Shown here: positions 6,510 through 11,371 of the stretch, piece by piece
How positions within the stretch are numbered: position 1 is the first letter of the stretch
Layout of the letters: the number at the start of each line of letters is the position of its first letter
NCBI GenBank assembly: GCA_002773575.1
Contig: PFAT01000058.1
Span: 1 to 11,371, forward strand
Direction of reading: 5' to 3'
Length of the DNA stretch: 11,371 nucleotides
Origin: Candidatus Falkowbacteria bacterium CG10_big_fil_rev_8_21_14_0_10_44_15
GTDB lineage: Bacteria > Patescibacteriota > Patescibacteriia > Patescibacteriales > XYC2-FULL-47-12
Translations under genes and position numbers: made by a program
The notes under the pieces: model-generated
What the model saw: the letters and a program-made list of their open reading frames with translations, nothing else
Told to the model about the DNA's origin: nothing
The model's database searches: none

Positions 6510-7382
6510 ATGTGGTACAATCTTATCCCCCTATTATTAATATTAGTTTGCGGCAGCGTAATTATTTACATCATCAAGAGAAAACTGCCGGCGGTGGCTA
6601 ACGTAGACTTGACTAATTTGCCTCAAGAAAAAGAGAAGCGGGTTAAACAGCGAATCATTACCAACCGCTTGAAGCGTAATTTTGGCCGCTGGTGGTTATG
6701 GTTGCGGAAAATCGGCCAGCCGATATTCAGTAAAATTAGGGAATGGGCGGTTGGTTTATACGGCCGGCTCTTGGCCGCTCGGGAAAAGTTAGCGCGCGAA
6801 ACGACAAAAGTAGAGGAAAACGTTTCAGAAATTGACGAATTATTTTTAGCGGCGGAAGAGGCGAAGAAAAAAGAAGACTATAACGAAGCCGAACGATTGT
6901 ATATTCACATCATCAGTCTCGACAGTAAAAGCGCCGCTGCCTTTAAAATGCTGGGGCAGCTTTATTTGGAAGCGGGGAAGCTGACTGAAGCTAAGGAAAC
7001 TTTGGAACATGTTTTAAAACTCACCGCTGAAGACGCCGAAGTATACGAAAAATTAGCGACGGTATCGAGGCAGAACAACGAACTGGAGCGGGCGCGGGAA
7101 TACTACACGCAATCGTTAAAGTTAAACAACACTAACGGCCAGAATTATTTTAATTTGGCCGAGGTGCATGAGGCGCTCAATAAGCCCAAAGAAGCGGCCA
7201 AATGCTTAAAAGAGGCGCTTAAAATTGAACCTAAAAATCCTAAATATCTTGACGCGATGTTTAATTTGAGTATACTGAACAAAGATAAAGCCGAGGCGTT
7301 GGACGCTTATAAGGCGCTGAAAGAAATAAATCCGGAAAACGGGAAACTGGGGGAGATGAAAAAACAAATAGATGAATTGTAA
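6510..7382 (+). CDS. membrane-anchored tetratricopeptide-repeat protein
   Basis: A 290-residue protein with one N-terminal transmembrane helix (about 4-23) and a positively charged segment after it (KRK, then KEKRVKQR at about 41-48). A second, amphipathic region rich in Trp and Arg follows (about 59-100: RWWLWLRKIGQPIFSKIREW). At least four TPR units then run from about 110 to 245, each with the A-L-Y-G type spacing: 'AEEAKKKEDYNEAERLYIHI', 'AFKMLGQLYLEAGKLTEAKE', 'VYEKLATVSRQNNELERARE' and 'NYFNLAEVHEALNKPKEAAK'. A weaker fifth unit lies at the end. TPRs bind other proteins, so this is probably a scaffold on the inner face of the membrane; partners are unknown. ATG 6510 is chosen over the TTG at 6504, which lies within the repeat array. 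The same repeat module occurs on both sides of the gene. Confidence 0.85.
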   Translation: MWYNLIPLLLILVCGSVIIYIIKRKLPAVANVDLTNLPQEKEKRVKQRIITNRLKRNFGRWWLWLRKIGQPIFSKIREWAVGLYGRLLAAREKLARETTKVEENVSEIDELFLAAEEAKKKEDYNEAERLYIHIISLDSKSAAAFKMLGQLYLEAGKLTEAKETLEHVLKLTAEDAEVYEKLATVSRQNNELERAREYYTQSLKLNNTNGQNYFNLAEVHEALNKPKEAAKCLKEALKIEPKNPKYLDAMFNLSILNKDKAEALDAYKALKEINPENGKLGEMKKQIDEL

Positions 7383-7386
7383 TTAA

Positions 7387-7450
7387 TTAACAATTACGAA
7401 TGAACTCTGGAAGCGCGCAATTTGTTATTCGTAATTTTTAATTGATAATT
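7387..7450. repeat. inverted-repeat spacer between the TPR gene and tRNA-Tyr; possible terminator
   Basis: TTAACAATTACGAAT (7387-7401) copies 6433-6447. AATTACGAAT (7392-7401) pairs perfectly with ATTCGTAATT (7427-7436), leaving a 25-nt loop. TTTTT (7435-7439) overlaps the end of the stem, so this could terminate the TPR transcript. It is followed by AATTGATAATTG (7440-7451), again matching the array before the TPR gene. Confidence 0.7.
7422..7449 (+). promoter_or_regulatory. possible promoter of tRNA-Tyr
   Basis: TTGTTA (7422-7427) and GATAAT (7444-7449) with a 16-bp spacer would start transcription at or just before the first base of the tRNA. The elements overlap the repeat spacer and match the consensus only moderately, so this is tentative. 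Confidence 0.3.
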
Positions 7451-7456
7451 GGATGA

Positions 7457-7542
7457 GGGTCGGTGGCAGAGCGGTCAAATGCATGAGACTGTAAATCTCA
7501 CGCCTCACGGCTACGTAGGTTCGAATCCTACCCGGCCCACCA
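7457..7542 (+). tRNA. tRNA-Tyr (anticodon GTA), CCA encoded
   Basis: An 86-nt class II tRNA. The acceptor stem GGGTCGG (7457-7463) pairs with CCGGCCC (7532-7538), with one T-G wobble. The anticodon stem TGAGA/TCTCA (7484-7488/7496-7500) encloses the loop CTGTAAA with anticodon GTA at 7491-7493. A long variable arm (about 7501-7514) fits tyrosine. The T stem GTAGG/CCTAC encloses TTCGAAT (7520-7526). The discriminator is A7539 and CCA is encoded at 7540-7542. The 3' end overlaps the antisense end of the recombinase gene by 15 nt, as expected of a tRNA used as an integration site. Confidence 0.97.
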
Positions 7543-8973
7543 CGAAGGATAAGCTGCGCTACGCGCAGCCAAATCCCAGCCGAAATTGGCTAACCACAAA
7601 AACTTTTTGCCTTTCAACCTAAAGTTCGAGCCGATATTTTTTAGGAATGCTCGGATTTCAGAGAGGTCGTCCGCGAGGGCGGCCTTTTTGGCTGATTTAG
7701 AGGTTAAAATAAAATCTCTCAATGGTTCGAGCCAATTATTGCCCTTGCCTAAAATTTCAGCAATTTTTTCTTCCCAAGAAATTTTTTCGTTGATAAACTG
7801 CTCTTTCTTTTTGAGGTAATCGGTTTTGCTAATTACTTCGTCTAAATGGGAGTCTAGCAGTTTATCCAACTTATTCTCAATCGTAAAAATTTTTTCTTTA
7901 AAGGAATTTACAAGGGCAACGGATGATTGGGTGCTGTTTTTTTGTTCCTCGTTTAATTTCTCAATCATCTTATCCGCCCAATCATCGGGAATAGAAATTT
8001 TTTGATAAAGCTCTCGCAACTGCTGCGCCAAATTTTCTTCACGCAAATATTTTTCCTCGCAGGCGCTTTTCTTTTTCGTACAGCGGTAATAAACATGACC
8101 TTTCTGTTTTTCCGCCGTAATCGCACAGCCGCAAGAGCCGCAGGTCATCAGATTTGTAAAAATATAGTTATGCATTTTCTTTTTATGCGATTTGGCGCGG
8201 CTGGTTAAAATATGCTGCGCTTCGTCAAAAAGTTTCTTGCTGATAATTGGCTCGTGTTTTCCTTGATAGATTTCACTTTTGTGTTTGAACACGCCGTAGT
8301 AAAAAGGATTTTTTAGAATCCATTGCATGGCGTTGGGAGAAATTTTTTTATCCATATTTCCGCGCAGGCCCAGTTCGTAGAATTTTTCGGAAAGGGTTTT
8401 AAGCGGGTATTCTCCGGTCGCGTACGTTTCAAAAATATTTTTTACCAGTTTATGCTTTTTTTCATCTACCAAAATAGTGCGGCTTTTGTAGTCGTTGAGA
8501 TAGCCGACCGGAGCCCAGCCCGGATATTCTCCGCGCCTTAATTTTTGCCTAATGCCTCGCTTTACATTCTCGCTCAAATTATCAACATAGTATTTAGACT
8601 GTCCAAAAGCGATAGAAAGCATAAACTTTCCCTGCGGCGTGTCTTCAAACCAAAAAGTAGGGAATTTGAGAGATTTTATTTTCCCTTTGTCAACGAGATA
8701 GATTATTTTCCCGCCGTCTATGGAGTTGCGTGCTAATCTATCCGGATGCCATGCTAAAATACCGTCTGCCTCGCCCGCTTCGATACGGGCGAGCATTTCG
8801 CCGAATTTAATTCGACCAGGTTCTTTAGCAGTTTTTGCCTCCTGGAAGGAGGCGGCGATTTCCAGTTTTTCTGTGGCGGCAAATTCTTTTAATTCAGCTA
8901 ATTGAGCTTCAATAGAAAGTATCTGCCTGTTTTCGTCGTCTATTGACTTGCGGGCGTAGAGAAAATACTTCAT
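7528..8973 (-). CDS. large serine site-specific recombinase (integrase)
   Basis: A 481-residue serine recombinase that cuts and rejoins DNA through a 5' phosphoserine intermediate. The resolvase catalytic domain (about 1-145) has the nucleophile Ser10 in 'YARKSIDDENRQILSIEAQ' and the arginine motif 'WHPDRLARNSIDGGKI' (75-90). The 'recombinase' DNA-binding domain (about 155-255) follows, with 'GWAPVGYLND' and 'WILKNPFYYGVFKHK'. A zinc ribbon carries Cys278, Cys281, Cys298 and Cys305, and a coiled coil spans about 335-410. The C-terminus 'FLKNIGSNFRLKGKK' is a conserved tail. The last codons and the TAG stop are antisense to the T-arm and acceptor stem of tRNA-Tyr, so the protein's final residues (WWAG) are encoded by host tRNA DNA. 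No Shine-Dalgarno is seen at the ATG. The gene is full length and looks active. Prophage, ICE-like or genomic-island origin cannot be decided here. Confidence 0.92.
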   Translation of the reverse strand: MKYFLYARKSIDDENRQILSIEAQLAELKEFAATEKLEIAASFQEAKTAKEPGRIKFGEMLARIEAGEADGILAWHPDRLARNSIDGGKIIYLVDKGKIKSLKFPTFWFEDTPQGKFMLSIAFGQSKYYVDNLSENVKRGIRQKLRRGEYPGWAPVGYLNDYKSRTILVDEKKHKLVKNIFETYATGEYPLKTLSEKFYELGLRGNMDKKISPNAMQWILKNPFYYGVFKHKSEIYQGKHEPIISKKLFDEAQHILTSRAKSHKKKMHNYIFTNLMTCGSCGCAITAEKQKGHVYYRCTKKKSACEEKYLREENLAQQLRELYQKISIPDDWADKMIEKLNEEQKNSTQSSVALVNSFKEKIFTIENKLDKLLDSHLDEVISKTDYLKKKEQFINEKISWEEKIAEILGKGNNWLEPLRDFILTSKSAKKAALADDLSEIRAFLKNIGSNFRLKGKKFLWLANFGWDLAARSAAYPSWWAG

Positions 8974-9230
8974 ACAATTTAGGAAAAAAAGAAAAGTTTG
9001 CTTTTGACTTCTGCGCTCCCGCGCGCCGAAAGGCAGAAAGTTTGCGTTGTTAGCAAAATCCGAATGGAATTTAGCTTCGCGTTGGGCACTTTGCCCTGAC
9101 TGGCTCCGATTTTACGGCGAAGTCCGAACAGAATTTAAAAGGAAATATAAGGAATTTATTTAAAGGCGAACGAAAGCGAAAGGGGCACGGGGGGAATTGA
9201 GGCGTTCGCCCCGCCGTTCGGGCCCGAGCC
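8974..9230. other. non-coding stretch upstream of the recombinase gene
   Basis: No convincing gene is seen between the recombinase start and the recombinase-tail remnant. The stretch is GC-richer than what follows and has few usable start codons. It holds two imperfect direct copies of an 18-nt sequence (AAATCCGAATGGAATTTA at 9056-9073; 15 of 18 matched at 9120-9137). The recombinase promoter is presumably here, and arm or attachment sites are possible, but no -10/-35 pair stands out. Confidence 0.5.
9056..9137. repeat. pair of imperfect 18-nt direct repeats
   Basis: AAATCCGAATGGAATTTA (9056-9073) and AAGTCCGAACAGAATTTA (9120-9137) match at 15 of 18 positions, with starts 64 nt apart. They lie about 80-165 nt upstream of the recombinase start. 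Confidence 0.5.
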
Positions 9231-9356
9231 CATTCGTTTTTAAAAACTGCCAAAGAACCTGAAAAAAATATCGTCTCGAATTTTAGGTCAGCCAAAAACA
9301 AACTTTTCTTTTTTTTGTTTTTCCGTCCGCTAACCCCGGCCACCACCCCAAACTGA
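9231..9356 (+). pseudogene. remnant of a second serine-recombinase C-terminus, opposite strand
   Basis: Read on the plus strand in the frame ending at the TGA 9354-9356, this stretch encodes 'HSFLKTAKEPEKNIVSNFRS' followed by 'AKNKLFFFLFFRPLTPATTPN'. That parallels the tail of the intact recombinase, 'IRAFLKNIGSNFRLKGKK'. At DNA level 9264-9287 matches the antisense of the intact gene's tail (KNIGSNFR codons) at 22 of 24 positions. The frame is closed upstream by a TGA at 9198-9200, and no catalytic, DNA-binding or zinc domain remains. It is therefore a fragment, not a gene. It points away from the intact recombinase, so the element has recombinase tails facing outward at both ends. The protein match is short, hence the moderate confidence. 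Confidence 0.5.
9330..9347 (+). repeat. candidate second attachment half: tRNA 3'-end-like sequence
   Basis: CTAACCCCGGCCACCACC resembles the tRNA-Tyr 3' end CTACCCGGCCCACCAC (7529-7544) in the same orientation, allowing one inserted and one deleted base. It lies at the far side of the recombinase region. If real, it marks the right edge of a 1.8-kb insertion. It is also part of the remnant recombinase reading frame and is simple C-rich sequence, so chance similarity is possible. Confidence 0.3.
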
Positions 9357-9379
9357 CCTAACTAATAGTCTATGTTTAT

Positions 9380-9421
9380 TATAGATAAATGATATTATGT
9401 AGTCAATAAGTTTCATCTATA
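9380..9421. promoter_or_regulatory. inverted half-sites TATAGATRAA, possible operator of the HTH gene
   Basis: TATAGATAAA (9380-9389) and the reverse complement of TTCATCTATA (9412-9421) match at 9 of 10 positions. They lie in an AT-rich region about 45-85 nt before the HTH gene. The spacing (22 nt between sites) is wide for one dimer site, so two separate sites or coincidence are possible. Confidence 0.3.
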
Positions 9422-9464
9422 TATTAACACTATCCAGTAAAAATTCGGTGCAAAAATAAAATTA

Positions 9465-9629
9465 ATGCGGCTGCAAAAAGATATGTCGCAGGAGGAATTG
9501 TCGTCTAAAACCGGCATGGACCGCGCCTACATCAGCGACATTGAGCGTAGCATCAGGAATGTATCTTTGAAAAATATTGAAAAAATAGCCAAAGCGCTTT
9601 TAGCTTCTCCTAATGTTGTATCGCGTTAA
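9465..9629 (+). CDS. short Xre-family helix-turn-helix protein, N-terminus probably truncated
   Basis: A 54-residue DNA-binding domain of the Xre/Cro type. The helix-turn-helix core is plain: 'MSQEELSSKTGMDRAYISDIERSIRNVSLKNIEKIAKALL' (7-46), with 'SQEEL' as helix 2 and 'RAYISDIER' as the recognition helix. Homology clearly extends upstream of the only usable ATG: codons 9441-9464 read KFGAKIKL, the usual first helix (as in 'GxxIrxLR'), but an in-frame TAA at 9438-9440 and the lack of ATG, GTG or TTG leave that part without a start. The gene may be decayed at its 5' end, may use a rare start, or may make a protein lacking helix 1. It could regulate the S66 peptidase gene that starts 68 nt downstream. 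Confidence 0.6.
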   Translation: MRLQKDMSQEELSSKTGMDRAYISDIERSIRNVSLKNIEKIAKALLASPNVVSR

Positions 9630-9697
9630 AAATTTAGTACAGAATGGTATTGTGTTTTTTTGAAAAAAGTGGCAAGATTAAAGATAATATCAAAAAT

Positions 9698-10681
9698 ATG
9701 TCAACATATCCATCAAAACTTAAAAAAGGAGACGAAATAAGGATCATAGCCCCTTCGCGATCTTTGGCTATTGTCTTGAATAATAGAAGAGACGTCGCCA
9801 ACAAAAGATTCTCCGAATTGGGTTTTAAATTAACTTTTGGAAAGCACGTTGAGGAGGTTGATGACTTTAATTCTTCCAATATCGAATCGAGGGTACAAGA
9901 TCTTCACGAGGCATTTTTAGATAAGAATGTTAAAGCCATCTTAACTGTTATTGGGGGATTTAATTCTAACCAGCTTTTGAGTTATATAAATTGGAATATA
10001 ATAAAAAATAATCCAAAGATTTTTTGCGGCTATTCAGATATTACAGCATTAAACAATGCAATATTAACTAAAACAGGTTTAATTTCTTATTCTGGACCGC
10101 ACTATTCGACATTTGGTCAGGAACTCTATTTCGATTATACTTTAGAATATTTTAAGAAATGTCTGCTTTCAGAAGAGCCGTTCGAAATTAAACCAAGTGA
10201 GAACTGGAGCGATGATCCTTGGTATAAAGACCAAAAAAACAGAAATCTAATCAACAACGAAGGTTTTTTGGTTATTAATGCGGGCGAAGCATCCGGCAAG
10301 ATAATCGGAGCAAATCTATGCACATTTAATTTACTGCAGGGTACAGAGTATTTTTCAGACCTAAAAGATTCCATTCTTTTTATTGAAGATGACGACGAGT
10401 CGTTGCCACACACTTTTGATAGGGATTTGCAGTCGCTCATACACCAACCCGGCTTTGAAGGAGTTAAAGGAATGGTAATAGGCAGATTTCAGAATAAAAG
10501 CCAGATGACAAACGATCTTTTAGTAAAAATTATAAAGACTAAAAAAGAATTGGATAATTTACCCGTAATAGCCAATGTTGATTTTGGGCACACGGATCCT
10601 AAAATTACTTTTCCTATTGGTGGTAATGCAGAAATTAAAGCTAATGGTGATTTTGCTTCTATAAAAATATTAAAACATTAA
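9698..10681 (+). CDS. S66-family peptidase (MccF / LD-carboxypeptidase-like)
   Basis: A 327-residue cytoplasmic serine peptidase of family S66. The family includes LdcA, which removes the terminal D-Ala from recycled tetrapeptide, and MccF, which inactivates microcin C by cutting its aminoacyl-nucleotide amide bond. The Ser-Glu-His triad is present: Ser113 in 'FCGYSDITALNNAI', Glu230 in 'ILFIEDDDESLPHTFDRDL' and His298 in 'VDFGHTDPKITFPIGG'. The N-terminal 'LKKGDEIRIIAPSRSLA' and 'GGFNSNQLLSYINW' are typical. The 'KTGLISYSGPHYSTFG' segment and the length resemble MccF-type more than LdcA-type members (judgement from memory). The ATG at 9698 aligns with the family start; the upstream ATG at 9644 would add 18 non-homologous residues. 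A transporter gene follows after 21 nt, probably in the same operon. Codons (many ATA, AAT, GAT) differ from the core genes. Confidence 0.88.
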   Translation: MSTYPSKLKKGDEIRIIAPSRSLAIVLNNRRDVANKRFSELGFKLTFGKHVEEVDDFNSSNIESRVQDLHEAFLDKNVKAILTVIGGFNSNQLLSYINWNIIKNNPKIFCGYSDITALNNAILTKTGLISYSGPHYSTFGQELYFDYTLEYFKKCLLSEEPFEIKPSENWSDDPWYKDQKNRNLINNEGFLVINAGEASGKIIGANLCTFNLLQGTEYFSDLKDSILFIEDDDESLPHTFDRDLQSLIHQPGFEGVKGMVIGRFQNKSQMTNDLLVKIIKTKKELDNLPVIANVDFGHTDPKITFPIGGNAEIKANGDFASIKILKH

Positions 10682-10702
10682 TCATTATTAATATTGATTA
10701 GT

Positions 10703-11371
10703 ATGAATTTAATTACACAAGGCGAAGGATTTATAATTTTAGCCATTTTTGGAGTGGCCATGATATCTGTAGTATATTTTTTGACGCAGAAGAAAAAGAT
10801 TAGCAACGAAAGATTTTTAGTTGCTAATCGTGAAGTTTCTTGGTGGCGGGGTGCTTTTAGCATTGCTGTCAGCTGGATTTGGGCCCCAGCGATATTTATA
10901 GTTTCTTTACAAGCATATACGCAGGGCATAGCGGGCGCTTTTTGGTTTATAGTGCCCAATATATTGTGTTTTTTCGTCTTCGCCCCGCTAGCTATAAGAT
11001 TGAGACGCCTAATGCCAGAGGGATATACTTTACCGGAATTTATATTAAAACGCTACAACAATGATAAAAAAACTCACCTCGCTTTTTTAGTTATATTTTT
11101 CGGCTATCAGCTTGGCGCGATTATAATAAACTCTTTGGCCGGAGGCATATTACTTCATATTCTAACGGGTATGAATTTCAGTTTGGCAGTGATGTCTCTG
11201 TCATTAATAGCTCTTATATATTCTTTAATTAGCGGGCTAGAAGCTTCTATTCTAACGGACATAATACAGATGTTAATGATTTTAGTAGTTAGCTTTATTT
11301 TGGTACCATGGGTTGTCATTGAGGCAGGAGGACTGTCTGTGGTTGCAGGAGGTCTCGGCGGGGTGACGGGT
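10703..11371 (+). CDS. sodium:solute symporter family transporter, 3' end beyond the window
   Basis: The first 223 residues of a multi-helix secondary transporter of the SSS family; the frame is open to the last base, so the C-terminal half is missing. Hydrophobic helices are visible at about 9-27, 51-71, 75-98, 127-155, 158-176 and 182-207. Family marks are 'FLVANREVSWWRGAFSIAVSWIWAPA' (41-66), the first core helix with its cation-site surroundings; 'MPEGYTLPEFILKRYN' (105-120); and 'LISGLEASILTDIIQMLMI' (176-194), the SSS signature of the 'G-L-A-TD--Q' type. The substrate cannot be told; urea, amino acid and organic-acid carriers share this pattern. It lies 21 nt after the S66 peptidase gene with no terminator between, suggesting that import and intracellular hydrolysis are linked. 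Confidence 0.85.
   Translation, partial: MNLITQGEGFIILAIFGVAMISVVYFLTQKKKISNERFLVANREVSWWRGAFSIAVSWIWAPAIFIVSLQAYTQGIAGAFWFIVPNILCFFVFAPLAIRLRRLMPEGYTLPEFILKRYNNDKKTHLAFLVIFFGYQLGAIIINSLAGGILLHILTGMNFSLAVMSLSLIALIYSLISGLEASILTDIIQMLMILVVSFILVPWVVIEAGGLSVVAGGLGGVTG

Noticed and set aside
9071..9346. Minus-strand open frame of 91 codons
   Set aside because: Its translation has no domain-like pattern and is the shadow of the plus-strand recombinase-tail remnant and a GC-rich non-coding stretch.
7528..9356. Invertible segment flipped by the recombinase using the inverted tail copies
   Set aside because: The inverted match is short (about 24 bp), lies in coding sequence, and one copy is decayed. 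A second insertion or a remnant explains it more simply.
9644..9697. Longer start of the S66 peptidase at ATG 9644
   Set aside because: The extra 18 residues (VLCFFEKSGK...) have no family similarity; the family N-terminus aligns with Met at 9698.

Overview
The window looks like part of a Candidate Phyla Radiation (Patescibacteria) genome, or a close relative. This rests on gene style (short, compact housekeeping genes, almost no Shine-Dalgarno sequences, a five-helix membrane protein with a pilin-like tail, a large serine recombinase beside a tRNA gene), not on a marker gene. Genes stop at TAA, TAG or TGA and none has an internal TGA, so the standard code is used.

Layout. (1) 27-7382 is a co-oriented plus-strand core block: a DUF5671-like membrane protein; a YbaK/EbsC aminoacyl-tRNA deacylase behind a good sigma70-type promoter; a four-helix-bundle S23-family gene sitting between two inverted 20-bp repeats; scpA and scpB (the kleisin and its partner in the SMC condensin); a secreted or anchored D,D-carboxypeptidase (S11 family); tpiA behind a second sigma70-type promoter; class II fructose-bisphosphate aldolase; and a membrane-anchored TPR protein. 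(2) 7457-7542 is tRNA-Tyr(GTA) with an encoded CCA. (3) 7528-9356 is an apparent integrated element: a large serine recombinase on the minus strand whose last codons and stop lie inside the tRNA gene, a 0.5-kb non-coding stretch, and a plus-strand scrap of a second recombinase tail. (4) 9357-11371 is visibly more AT-rich with a different codon style: a short Xre-type HTH gene, an S66 peptidase resembling MccF/LdcA, and the 5' part of a sodium:solute symporter that runs off the window.

The core genes serve chromosome organisation (ScpAB), wall trimming (carboxypeptidase), lower glycolysis/triose metabolism (Tpi, Fba) and translation fidelity (YbaK). The right-hand block looks like acquired cargo next to a tRNA integration site: a regulator, a peptidase that could detoxify or recycle peptide-like compounds, and an importer.

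The most unusual structure is in the spacers. Most spacers in the core block carry a short tandem heptamer (a different one in each) followed by its reverse complement, often starting right at the preceding stop codon. The S23-family gene lies inside the loop of exactly such a repeat pair and is the only gene here with a clear Shine-Dalgarno. That suggests a mobile or formerly mobile cassette related to the 23S rRNA intervening sequences known to encode this family.
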